Assembly: GCA_008727115.1 (NCBI GenBank)
Contig: CP044131.1
Coordinates: forward strand, 2,480,001 to 2,544,000
Direction: 5' to 3'
From: Comamonas testosteroni
GTDB lineage: Bacteria > Pseudomonadota > Gammaproteobacteria > Burkholderiales > Burkholderiaceae_C
DNA: 64,000 nt
Part shown: positions 23,252 through 29,500 of the stretch, one piece after another
Layout: every line of letters begins with the position of its first letter
How positions within the stretch are numbered: position 1 is the first letter of the stretch
The notes under the pieces: generated by a model
What the model was told of the DNA's origin: nothing
The model's database searches: none
The model's input: only the letters and a program-made list of their open reading frames with translations
Program-made: the position numbers and the translations under genes

Positions 23252-23599
23252 ATGCACTTAGCCTCACCTGTCATCTCATCCGATCGTGTCAATGGCACCA
23301 ACGTCTACAACCCCAATGGCGACAAGCTGGGCTCCATCGATTCACTGATGATCAACAAGCTCACCGGCAAGGTTCGCTATGTCGTGATGGAGTTCGGCGG
23401 CTTTCTCGGCATCGGCACCGACCTCTACCCCCTGCCCTGGGACAGCCTCAAATACGACTCCGGGCTGGGCGGCTATGTGGTCTCCGTCACCAAGGAGCAG
23501 TTGGAAAACGCGCCCCACTATGAAGGCAGCACGCTGCCCGAATACACCGACGAATACGGCCGCCGTGTTTACGACCACTACGGCGTGCCCTATGTCTAG
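23252..23599 (+). CDS. PRC-barrel domain protein
   Basis: 115 residues; AAAGGAG precedes the ATG. The PRC-barrel is visible from about residue 9: DRVNGTNVYNPNGDKLGSID then SLMINKLTGKVRYVVMEFGG and DLYPLPWDSLKYDSGLGGYV. PRC-barrel proteins bind partners or ligands in RNA processing, photosynthesis and stress response. With the Gln-rich gene it forms a two-gene unit ending in a GC hairpin. It looks like bacterial cargo within the prophage operon. Confidence 0.85.
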   Translation: MHLASPVISSDRVNGTNVYNPNGDKLGSIDSLMINKLTGKVRYVVMEFGGFLGIGTDLYPLPWDSLKYDSGLGGYVVSVTKEQLENAPHYEGSTLPEYTDEYGRRVYDHYGVPYV

Positions 23600-23616
23600 C
23601 CTCCAACGCTAAGAAA

Positions 23617-23646
23617 GCCGCAGGCCGATGAACCACGGCCTGCGGC
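23617..23646 (+). terminator. Hairpin after the PRC-barrel gene
   Basis: GCCGCAGGCC and GGCCTGCGGC form a perfect 10-bp stem with a 10-base loop. A run of eight T follows only after another 25 bases, so it may act as a terminator or as an RNA-stabilising 3' end. Confidence 0.6.
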
Positions 23647-23744
23647 CAGCGGGAGTTCAGCCCACCCAGCGGTAGGCTTTTTTTTGCCCGGAGAATTTCC
23701 CATGTAGCCTCCCCGGCCCCGCGGGCCTGAAGCGCGACCTCTTC

Positions 23745-23966
23745 CCCCGCAGGGTCAAGCGGGGCCATCGGGTGTGATCGTTTACGGCGCAGGGTATTGC
23801 TCAAATCCCCGTCCAGAAATACGCTTGCACCAGGCGCAGCGCACAGACTATGAGTCTGCTGCCAAGCGATCACACCCGATGGTGACTGCCCCCATCACGG
23901 TTTTTTGCCGAGCCTGAGGTTCTCATCCCTCCCTCTACTTCCTCAGGCACGCCGCAAGGCATCGGC
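23745..23966 (+). ncRNA. Structured element, copy A (unrecognised family)
   Basis: CCCCGC-AGGGTCAA-GCGGGG hairpin (23745-23764); a perfect 16-bp stem CCATCGGGTGTGATCG with CGATCACACCCGATGG (23765-23780, 23867-23882) closing an 86-base insert; then a three-way junction: outer stem GCCGA/TCGGC (23907-23911, 23962-23966), arm 1 GCCTGAGG/CCTCAGGC with CCCTCCCTC in its loop, linker AC, arm 2 GCC-GCAA-GGC, linker A. The paired bases differ from copy C while pairing is kept. A terminator follows at 23979. Confidence 0.65.
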
Positions 23967-23978
23967 CTTTAACTCCAA

Positions 23979-24006
23979 GCCCACCCGCAACGCCGGTGGG
24001 CTTTTT
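23979..24006 (+). terminator. Intrinsic terminator after element A
   Basis: GCCCACC, loop CGCAACGCC, GGTGGGC and TTTTT. It separates element A from the LexA-box promoter just downstream. Between the PRC-barrel gene and 24431 no protein gene is visible; the space is filled by elements A and B and these signals. Confidence 0.8.
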
Positions 24007-24058
24007 CTTTGCCTTCAACCACTTAGTGCAGCCACGCAACACATTGCGCACAACCCTG

Positions 24059-24105
24059 TTGACTCGCTGTACAGGCCAAATCTAAACTACTGTACAAATG
24101 CACAG
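24059..24105 (+). promoter_or_regulatory. Promoter with LexA-type SOS box
   Basis: TTGACT (24059-24064), an 18-base spacer and TAAACT (24083-24088) form a promoter. CTGTACAAATGCACAG (24090-24105) fits the CTGT-N8-ACAG LexA box of beta- and gammaproteobacteria and would block initiation. Downstream lie structured element B and several small membrane peptide ORFs. No other match to the box was noticed in the prophage. Confidence 0.55.
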
Positions 24106-24164
24106 CACTGATCAAAACACCAGTAAAATTCACAGCAACAGGTAGCTACAGACCTGTGCCCTTA

Positions 24165-24380
24165 CCCGCAGGGACGAAGCGGGGTCATCAAGAAAGAGTG
24201 CCAGCCGGGTGTGGACCTTGGCAATGCAATGCCGCCACCGACAGACCGCAAGCCGGGCCTGCACTCTTTCTTGATGGCGCTGCCGCAAAGCAGCCCACCG
24301 TTTCCCGGCCAGAGCGCGAAGCGCATTCACTCCGCTCCCTTCGTTGGTTTCGCCTGCTCGCAAGAGCACTGGTCTTTTTT
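24165..24380 (+). ncRNA. Structured element, copy B (unrecognised family)
   Basis: CCCGC-AGGGACGAA-GCGGG hairpin (24165-24183); a 15-bp stem ATCAAGAAAGAGTGC with GCACTCTTTCTTGAT (24187-24201, 24261-24275) around a 59-base insert; then outer stem GGCCAG/CTGGTC (24307-24312, 24369-24374), a weaker arm 1 with CTCCGCTCCC in the loop, arm 2 GCTC-GCAA-GAGC, linker A, and TTTTTT straight after the outer stem. With the promoter at 24059 this could be a discrete RNA of about 285 bases. Confidence 0.6.
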
Positions 24381-24430
24381 ATTCGCCCCCGCCCGTAAAG
24401 CGGGCCTGCCTCTCGCCTCAAGGAGATTTC

Positions 24431-24505
24431 ATGCTGTACAGCACCGTCCCTCAGCCCGTTGATGAAGACCTCGTGCAGCGCCTGCGCGAGAAGGGAGGCC
24501 TGTGA
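24431..24505 (+). CDS. 24-residue small ORF
   Basis: MLYSTVPQPVDEDLVQRLRE then KGGL and stop, with AAGGAG at a good distance before the ATG. Its stop overlaps the GTG start of the next small ORF (GTGA), an arrangement that signals coupled translation. The sequence is acidic-amphipathic with no known family. It may be a leader peptide controlling the membrane peptide behind it. Confidence 0.55.
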   Translation: MLYSTVPQPVDEDLVQRLREKGGL

Positions 24506-24591
24506 AATGGCCACACATCCCCACCATTGCACTGGTGCTGCTGCTCGCAGCCCTGCTCTTGCTAGCCCCGGCCCTGGAACAAAGCTACTGA
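24502..24591 (+). CDS. 29-residue hydrophobic membrane peptide
   Basis: GTG start, GGGAGG just upstream: MKWPHIPTIALVLLLAALLL then LAPALEQSY. A single strongly hydrophobic helix with a basic start is the form of small phage membrane peptides and of type I toxins such as TisB/Hok. It is overlapped at both ends by other small ORFs. Its position behind a LexA-box promoter and a long structured leader fits an SOS-inducible peptide, but activity is not shown. Confidence 0.55.
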   Translation: MKWPHIPTIALVLLLAALLLLAPALEQSY

Positions 24592-24686
24592 TCGCCGCGC
24601 AATGGGGCCTCACCTTGCTGGGCATCTTCTGCCTCATCGGCGTGGCAGTCGTCATCGCTACCACACCCGAAGCCTGGCCGCTTTAA
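24588..24686 (+). CDS. Possible second membrane peptide with CTG start
   Basis: LIAAQWGLTLLGIFCLIGVA then VVIATTPEAWPL. The frame is open from further upstream but the hydrophobic part begins just where the previous ORF stops (CTGA overlap), so a CTG start with coupling is possible; a fusion to upstream MATHPHHCTG is the alternative. One clear membrane helix. The start is the weak point. Confidence 0.35.
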   Translation: MIAAQWGLTLLGIFCLIGVAVVIATTPEAWPL

Positions 24687-24696
24687 ACGCTCAACC

Positions 24697-24741
24697 TCAT
24701 CAATTTTGATAGCTACATGCGCTTGACAGATAAGCGCCAGA
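24697..24741. repeat. AGCGCT-type palindromic repeat
   Basis: ATTTTGATAGCTACATGCGC then TTGACAGATAAGCGCCAGAA. The paired elements are GCGCTTG-like and AAGCGC-like arms. Other members of the same family are near 8672, 9530, 12219, 29389, 36117, 51008 and 61553. Confidence 0.65.
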
Positions 24742-24754
24742 ACGGAGAAACATC

Positions 24755-24949
24755 ATGGCAAAAATCATTGAATCCTTGATCCTCGTCGCAGCCATCTTCA
24801 TGGGCGTACTGTGGCTGGCCACGCCCAGCGCCCAGGCGGATGAGCCCACCACCCTCACCAAATCCGTGCGCGACGAATTCGCCTGCCCTGGCATGCACGC
24901 CGAATGGCTGGACGCCCACACCGTGCAATGCCTGCGCGAAAACCCCTGA
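24755..24949 (+). CDS. Small secreted or membrane-anchored protein
   Basis: 64 residues starting MAKIIESLILVAAIFMGVLW, a clear signal sequence or N-terminal anchor with possible cleavage after PSAQA. The mature part (DEPTTLTKSVRDEFACPGMH) has two cysteines that could form a disulfide. GGAG lies upstream. Phage or cargo origin cannot be told. No family recognised. Confidence 0.65.
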   Translation: MAKIIESLILVAAIFMGVLWLATPSAQADEPTTLTKSVRDEFACPGMHAEWLDAHTVQCLRENP

Positions 24950-24991
24950 GCTGCCGTTCCCTGCCAGCCAGCCAAACCGTGAACAGCCCAC

Positions 24992-25216
24992 ATGCACCCC
25001 ATCGACACCGTGCTGCAAGATCTGCAGCACCGCGACCGCCAGCGCAGCCAACTGCTACGCGCTATTGAAAGCAAAGCAGCTAGCGCAAGCTGTACAAACC
25101 TTTCAGCATCAAACTACTTTCAAATGCAGATAGAGCAAGCGCAGCGCGCTCACAAATTCAGAAGCCACCACCCACAAAAAAGCCCGCAAGGTTCAAGACC
25201 TGGCGGGCTTTTTTAA
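24992..25216 (+). CDS. Hypothetical ORF invaded by a repeat
   Basis: 74 residues starting MHPIDTVLQDLQHRDRQRSQ. The first 25 residues look like a phage helical protein; from about 25058 the frame runs through a degenerate AGCGCT-type repeat (CTATTGAAAGCAAAGCAGC, then TAGCGCAAGCTG) and then into the terminator at 25176. The original gene was probably shorter or longer and the present C-terminus is repeat-derived. Confidence 0.35.
   Translation: MHPIDTVLQDLQHRDRQRSQLLRAIESKAASASCTNLSASNYFQMQIEQAQRAHKFRSHHPQKSPQGSRPGGLF
25176..25214 (+). terminator. Intrinsic terminator
   Basis: AAAAAAGCCCGC, loop with AAGGTTCAAGACCTG, GCGGGCTTTTTT. The internal GGTTC/AGACC bases also pair in part. An almost identical hairpin recurs at 25535. 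Confidence 0.85.
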
Positions 25217-25232
25217 TCACCAAGGAGCACTC

Positions 25233-25493
25233 ATGACAGACACCTCAGACCACGACGAGCTGGTGCGACTGGCGGGCGAGCAGGCCCTGCTCTCCCGAGA
25301 CTTGCGCAACCTCAACGCCGATCAACAGCGCGACCTGCTGGCCTTGCGCAACCTGCCCACCGATATGGTGCTGAGTGCCGACTGGCACGCCAAAGGCACA
25401 GCCTTGCTGGACCGACTTCGCGACCGACAGCAGCAAATGGCCATGGGCCACCAGCGGCTGGCAGAGCTGGCCAAGCTGACGGGCATTACTTGA
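25233..25493 (+). CDS. Hypothetical helical phage protein
   Basis: 86 residues starting MTDTSDHDELVRLAGEQALL with AAGGAG upstream. It is highly charged and predicted helical throughout (RDLRNLNADQQRDLLALRNL, RLRDRQQQMAMGHQRLAELA), probably a coiled coil. It is enclosed by two copies of the same terminator hairpin, so it forms a self-contained transcription cassette, typical of a moron. Function unknown. Confidence 0.6.
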   Translation: MTDTSDHDELVRLAGEQALLSRDLRNLNADQQRDLLALRNLPTDMVLSADWHAKGTALLDRLRDRQQQMAMGHQRLAELAKLTGIT

Positions 25494-25534
25494 AACAGTC
25501 ACTTCACCCAACCACTTCCCCTTCCCTCTCACAC

Positions 25535-25568
25535 AAAAGCCCGCAAGGTTCCAGACCCGGCGGGCTCT
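25535..25568 (+). terminator. Second copy of the GCCCGC hairpin
   Basis: AAAAGCCCGC, AAGGTTCCAGACCCG, GCGGGCT differs from the 25176 copy at only a few bases but lacks the long T-run, so it may be a weaker terminator. The duplication brackets the 86-residue gene. Confidence 0.6.
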
Positions 25569-25588
25569 ATTCATGAAAGCTCAGACCT

Positions 25589-25753
25589 ATGTTGATCAAA
25601 GCACTGCTGCCGCTGATCGCTGTTTTTAAATTCAAATGCGACAGCCACCACGGACAACACTTTGGACAAGAAGTCGCGCAGGCCTACAAGGCTTGCAAGA
25701 AAGAAATCAATCTTCCTCAAAGCTCGGTAAAGGTTGCTGAGAAAGCTGGTTGA
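25589..25753 (+). CDS. Small hypothetical protein
   Basis: 54 residues: MLIKALLPLIAVFKFKCDSH, HGQHFGQEVAQAYKACKKEI, NLPQSSVKVAEKAG. A short hydrophobic start may be a signal or membrane tether, followed by a Cys/His-containing basic part. The 3' end overlaps the convergent gene at 25707 by 47 bp. No strong ribosome site is visible. Unrecognised. Confidence 0.45.
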   Translation: MLIKALLPLIAVFKFKCDSHHGQHFGQEVAQAYKACKKEINLPQSSVKVAEKAG

Positions 25754-25925
25754 TCAGTTGCAGTCGGAAATCAGCCATCTCTGATGCCGCCGTGCCGGCA
25801 TCACCCAATTTCTTCCTAAAAATACTGCCCACCAAAAGTTCTGGATTTTTGGACAGCACGATCTCGATATAGCGATCGGCCAACGCTGCTGCAGCCATCA
25901 AGTTCTCATCAAACTGAATTGTCAT
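25707..25925 (-). CDS. Small hypothetical protein
   Basis: 72 residues starting MTIQFDENLMAAAALADRYI and ending QLLINQLSQQPLPSFEED-like acidic tail. Helical with conserved-looking hydrophobic spacing (IEIVLSKNPELLVGSIFRKK). It reads against the early operon, with a long perfect hairpin immediately upstream (25932-25977) that may be its operator or an upstream terminator. Unrecognised. Confidence 0.5.
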   Translation of the reverse strand: MTIQFDENLMAAAALADRYIEIVLSKNPELLVGSIFRKKLGDAGTAASEMADFRLQLINQLSQQPLPSFEED

Positions 25926-25931
25926 GGGTAG

Positions 25932-25977
25932 CCCTCTCGGGTTGAAGTTGCGGAACTTCAAGCGTAGCCCGGGAGGG
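25932..25977. promoter_or_regulatory. Extended palindrome upstream of the 72-residue gene
   Basis: TTGAAGTTGCGGAACTTCAA (25942-25961) is a perfect palindrome, extended by CCCTCTCGGG on the left and CCCGGGAGGG on the right. In RNA it makes a very stable hairpin; in DNA it is a possible operator just before the ATG of the minus-strand gene. Confidence 0.5.
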
Positions 25978-26066
25978 TGGCCCGCCCTTGAGCAATATCA
26001 ACTGCCTTTCATGCAGTTACTGCAAAAAGCCATGTCTCAAAAAAACACTGCATCACAAGGACTACC

Positions 26067-26324
26067 ATGAACACCCTCAATTCCATCGTGACTGACGACA
26101 ACGCCATTTCAGATGTGCTGAATTTTGATGGTGGATTCAAGTTGCGGCGACTGGTGGACTTGTACCGGACGGCACCCGACAGGGATGCTTTTGTCTGCAC
26201 GCTCTGCACGCGGCTGCTGCTGGAGCATCAGCAGCGAGTTTTAAGACCTCTCCCTGCGACAGCTGGGCAAAGCCAAACCGCGAACTGTAAGTTCGCAGCA
26301 GCAAATGGTAATGTGCCAAGCTGA
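26067..26324 (+). CDS. Hypothetical phage protein
   Basis: 85 residues starting MNTLNSIVTDDNAISDVLNF, with AAGGA upstream. The centre FDGGFKLRRLVDLYRTAPDR is a plausible helical unit, and CTLCTR is a short Cys pair. The C-terminus is weakly structured. It belongs to the early accessory operon; no family recognised. Confidence 0.5.
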   Translation: MNTLNSIVTDDNAISDVLNFDGGFKLRRLVDLYRTAPDRDAFVCTLCTRLLLEHQQRVLRPLPATAGQSQTANCKFAAANGNVPS

Positions 26325-26346
26325 GGAAGATTCGCTAGGTATCGGC

Positions 26347-26952
26347 CTATTCTTCGCTAGACGAGCCCGCAGCTTTCGACCCCAGCAACCGCACTGCGCG
26401 CCCCTCCAGAAGGGCTTGATTCACTGCATCGTGAAGAGACAACTTTTCATCGTTGACCGTGATGTTCGGCTGCCCGTCAATCAAAGTCGCCAGGTCCTTT
26501 GAAAGTGTCAACGCAGCCTTTTCGATGTTGTGCTTCATTCCTGAAACATCGATATCCGATTCTTCGAGCCGCTTGGTCAAATCCAGCATGGCATCAATCG
26601 CATCCACTTTTCTGGGCAAACCGCTCAACTTACCTTCAGTCGTGAAGTTTCGGTAGGCCCAGGAAGCACTTCGCTCAATGAATGACGCCATCATTTCAAC
26701 AATTCTGGTATTACCAAAAAGCAGTGCCCAAAGGCTACCCGACTCCACCTTTCCAATGCGCAGCGGATGATCGACCTCAGATACATTAAAAAGTGCGCAA
26801 AGCTCTGAATATATCGATTGAAGTGCAAGCAGGCGTTCTGCAAAATCCTTGAGGCTGAAATGCTCTGGAAGAATGACAGAAATCTTAGAGTCTTGAATAC
26901 TTGGAAATTCTTGTGGGCCGATCGCTTCACGCGTAGATGATAAAAGTTGGCG
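26347..26952 (-). pseudogene. 3' part of a gene split by IS30 (intact form about 211 residues)
   Basis: The open part encodes REAIGPQEFPSIQDSKISVI, then LPEHFSLKDFAERLLALQSI and ends LLGSKAAGSSSEE. No start remains on this side. Removing IS30 with one CG target copy joins it in frame to 28098-28067 (MLRRRRRKTRR), giving 636 bp. That start lies inside the upstream membrane gene, so both genes were overlapped and both are cut. The protein is acidic-helical without a known family; a shortened protein from internal Met codons is conceivable. Confidence 0.65.
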
Positions 26953-28066
26953 GATTCAAATGTGAAGTGCAACACCCTTGAATTCAATGGATGAGGGTGG
27001 AGTGCTGGGGAGAGTTGATCAGTAGCTCTCGATAAACCGACAGCGGTGATCGTACCCCAAGGCCCTTGCGAGGGCGGTTGTTGATTTCATCAGCAATCGC
27101 ATCGAGTTGCTCTTGGCTGTAGATGCTCAGATCCATGCCTTTGGGCAGGTACTGGCGCACCAAGCCATTCATGTTCTCGTTGGAGCCACGCTGCCACGGG
27201 CTGTGTGGGTCACAGAAGTACACCGCCACGCCCGTGTTGGCGGTCAATTGCTTGTGTAGCGCCATCTCCTTGCCCTGGTCGTACGTCATGCTTTGGCGCA
27301 TGGGCTGCGCAATGCCCAGCAGCTTATCTGTAAAGGCTTGCATGACATTGGCTGCACTGGCTGGTTTGAACGCAGGCAACTTGACCAGCATGAGCAGTCG
27401 GCTGGTGCGCTCGACCAAGGTGCCTACGGCACTTGCATTGCCAGCACCCTTGATGAGGTCACCTTCCCAATGCCCTGGGAACTGCCGATCCTCAACTTCA
27501 GGCGGACGTACGTGGATGCTGAGCATGTCTGGGATCTGTCCACGACGATCCTGTCCTTTGCTACGGGGCAGCCGTTTGTTGTGAGCATGGCGCAAAGTGG
27601 CAATCAATTCCTTGCGCAACTCACCCACGGGCTGGGCATAGATGCAGTTGTAGATGGTTTCGTGCGACACGCGTAGCTCATGGCCTTTGGGGTACAGGCG
27701 TGCAAGTGTCAGCGCAATTTGCTCTGGTGACCAACGCAAACGCAAGAAATGCAATACCAAGAACCACAAGATCCCTTGTGAATGAAGCTTGGGATCAGAT
27801 CTTGTGCTGCGTCTTCTGTAAAGCCACTGCTGTTGCGCTTGCCTGCTGGCATATCCATCGCTGGATACTGAGTTGCGAGCAATCTCACGGCTGACGGTGC
27901 TGGCACTGCGCCCTAGCAAACGCGCAATGCTGCGTACGCTATGACGCTGCAGCAGCAAACTGGCTATGGTGACTCTGTCTTCTGGTTGAAGTTGGCGATA
28001 GGACGAACGACTTGCTGACATCTGCTGACCTTAACGGTTGCAGGTGTTGCACTTCACATTTGAATC
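26953..28066 (-). mobile_element. IS30-family insertion sequence
   Basis: 1,114 bp. Ends are inverted repeats GATTCAAATGTGAAGTGCAA then CACC, perfect over at least 24 bp. A 2-bp CG flanks both sides (26951-26952 and 28067-28068), in keeping with the short duplications of IS30. Removing the element restores two reading frames, which fixes the ends well. Confidence 0.92.
26984..28021 (-). CDS. IS30-family transposase
   Basis: 345 residues. The N-terminal helix-turn-helix is RVTIASLLLQRHSVRSIARL with LGRSASTVSREIARN; the DDE domain runs from HWEGDLIKGAGNASAVGTLV through MTYDQGKEMALH to DPHSPWQRGSNENMNGLVRQ, containing the family signature. Length is normal and the frame intact, so the element may still be mobile. 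It shares the strand of the genes it interrupts. Confidence 0.95.
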   Translation of the reverse strand: MSASRSSYRQLQPEDRVTIASLLLQRHSVRSIARLLGRSASTVSREIARNSVSSDGYASRQAQQQWLYRRRSTRSDPKLHSQGILWFLVLHFLRLRWSPEQIALTLARLYPKGHELRVSHETIYNCIYAQPVGELRKELIATLRHAHNKRLPRSKGQDRRGQIPDMLSIHVRPPEVEDRQFPGHWEGDLIKGAGNASAVGTLVERTSRLLMLVKLPAFKPASAANVMQAFTDKLLGIAQPMRQSMTYDQGKEMALHKQLTANTGVAVYFCDPHSPWQRGSNENMNGLVRQYLPKGMDLSIYSQEQLDAIADEINNRPRKGLGVRSPLSVYRELLINSPQHSTLIH

Positions 28067-28330
28067 CGCCTTGTCTTTCTTCTTCTCCTTCTCAACATAT
28101 TTGTGGTGAATCAAAGGAAAAGAACCTGCTCCCAATACAGCAAGAATAGAACCAATCGCCTGCACCCAACCAGATAAATTATCTTTTCCGCCAATCCAGC
28201 AAATAAATTTATCCCCTACAGCAGCCCATAAAAACCAAAGCGCAAAGAAACCAATAAGCGCACCGCCGCCAATTGCTGCTTGCGTACTGGTCATTGGAAT
28301 AAATTGAGCTACCTTCTTTTTCTCTGCCAC
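28067..28330 (-). pseudogene. Two-helix membrane protein gene truncated by IS30
   Basis: GTG start at 28330 with GGAGG five bases upstream (an ATG at 28342 is the alternative). It encodes VAEKKKVAQFIPMTSTQAAI and two membrane helices (IGGGALIGFFALWFLWAAVG, WVQAIGSILAVLGAGSFPLI), then a very basic tail. The intact form would end KKKDKAPTFIIYA (95 residues); now it reads into the IS and stops at KCNTCNR. The downstream overlapping gene started within its tail. A two-helix protein with a soluble partner suggests an exclusion or defence pair. Confidence 0.6.
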
Positions 28331-28378
28331 ACCCGCCTCCATAAAAAAGCAGCAGGTTACACGACTCGTAACGAGTTG

Positions 28379-28409
28379 TTGACACATTGGAGGCTGGCTG
28401 CGCTACACT
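28379..28409 (+). promoter_or_regulatory. Promoter of the c4-like RNA / BRO unit
   Basis: TTGACA (28379-28384), 19 bases, TACACT (28404-28409), the same spacing as at 10625-10655. A palindrome ACTCGTAACGAGT (28364-28376) lies just upstream and may bind a regulator of this promoter or of the divergent membrane gene. Confidence 0.5.
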
Positions 28410-28415
28410 CCACAC

Positions 28416-28600
28416 CGTCACGCCAGTAAAGCGTGATCAGGTTGGGAAGCCTGAATACCGCTTGCGGCGACAAAGCCGCACCTGAACCGCAGTCGTGCGG
28501 CTTTGTCGTCTGTGGCCCCAGTTTTATGGTGGCTCGGAGGGTGAGCCGCGAGGCTCGCCGGTTCGCGCAAGCGGTCCCGGTCTTCCCAACCCTTCGAGTC
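28416..28600 (+). ncRNA. c4-like antisense RNA upstream of the BRO antirepressor
   Basis: Starts CGTCACGCCAGTAAAGCGTG, then GGTTGGGAAGCC (28440-28451), a 13-bp hairpin GACAAAGCCGCAC/GTGCGGCTTTGTC (28469-28507), GGTGGCTCGG with GAGCCGCGAGGCTCGCCGGT, and GGTCTTCCCAACCC (28578-28591). The last block pairs with the 5' block or with its copy TTGTTGGGAAGCG at 28609-28621 near the ribosome site, the c4 mechanism of phages P1 and P7. The copy at 10416-10620 has the same architecture with changed bases. Confidence 0.75.
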
Positions 28601-28662
28601 ACCGCCAATTGTTGGGAAGCGATGGCGGTGGTTGTAGCAAATATGACCGCAAGGAGGCCGTA

Positions 28663-29367
28663 ATGGCTGACATCACCCCCTTCAACTTCGGCACGCATGC
28701 CGTTCGCGTCACCACGCGCAACAACCAACCTTGGTTTGTCGCCAACGACGTTTGCGAAGCCCTCGGCTACCGCAACACCAGCAAGGCAATCAGCGATCAC
28801 ATCGACGAAGACGAGCGGTATAACGAACCGTTAGAGCGTGGCGGAAGCATGCTGTTTATCAGCGAATCCGGCCTCTACGCCCTCGTGCTGCGCAGCCGCA
28901 AGCCCGAGGCGCGCAAGTTTGCCAAGTGGGTGACCAGCGAGGTACTGCCCAGCATTCGCCAGACCGGCGGCTATGCCAAGCAACCCGACGCCCGCCGCAT
29001 GGAGCATGCGCGCCAGCTGGCCCATGCGGCCACGCTGCAGGTTTACCAAGCCGTGTTCGATGCCGCGATGCAGGGCGACGAGCCAGCGCATTTCACCCGC
29101 CTGCTGCTGTCATTCACCCAAGGCCAGGGCGATGCACTCGTCCCCTATGTGAAGCCCATGGAAGCTGGCGCCATGCTGATGACGCTGCCGCAGCTGACCC
29201 AGGCCATTCGCACCGACCTGATGGTGAGCGATGCCACGCTAGCCAAGCTGGCGGCGGCCTGCACCCAGCGCCTGGCCGAGCGCACCGAGCGGCAAGCCCT
29301 GCAGCAGCAAGCCGCAGCGCAGTCCCAGTCCGCTTCTCACACACAAGGTCGCTTGCAGCTGCGGTGA
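28663..29367 (+). CDS. BRO-N domain phage antirepressor
   Basis: 234 residues; AAGGAGG precedes the ATG. The BRO-N domain (about residues 5-105) has VRVTTRNNQPWFVANDVCEA then LGYRNTSKAISDHIDEDERY and FISESGLYALVLRSRKPEAR then KFAKWVTSEVLPSIRQTGGY. The C-terminal part (QAVFDAAMQGDE, then SDATLAKLAAACTQRLAERT) resembles that of the Rha protein at 9569. It would counteract a repressor when c4 control is relieved. It is preceded by its own c4-like RNA and promoter. Confidence 0.9.
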   Translation: MADITPFNFGTHAVRVTTRNNQPWFVANDVCEALGYRNTSKAISDHIDEDERYNEPLERGGSMLFISESGLYALVLRSRKPEARKFAKWVTSEVLPSIRQTGGYAKQPDARRMEHARQLAHAATLQVYQAVFDAAMQGDEPAHFTRLLLSFTQGQGDALVPYVKPMEAGAMLMTLPQLTQAIRTDLMVSDATLAKLAAACTQRLAERTERQALQQQAAAQSQSASHTQGRLQLR

Positions 29368-29381
29368 AGCAGCATGATCTT

Positions 29382-29430
29382 ATCAATTTAATAGCTACCA
29401 GCGCTTGATACATCAGCGCTAGAGCCTGAT
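29382..29430. repeat. AGCGCT-type palindromic repeat
   Basis: CAATTTAATAGCTACCAGCG then CTTGATACATCAGCGCTAGA lies just downstream of the BRO gene, as another member lies just downstream of the Rha gene. The arms GCGCTTGAT and ATCAGCGC pair around a short centre. Confidence 0.7.
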
Positions 29431-29436
29431 TTCACT

Positions 29437-29477
29437 CAAAACCCAGCCCGCCCGGCCCACGCCGCGCGGGCTTTTTT
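29437..29477 (+). terminator. Terminator after the BRO unit
   Basis: AGCCCGC, a GC-rich 20-base loop, GCGGGCT then TTTTT. It ends the antirepressor transcript. Confidence 0.8.
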
Positions 29478-29500
29478 CATTGCCCAAACAGGAGGCATGC

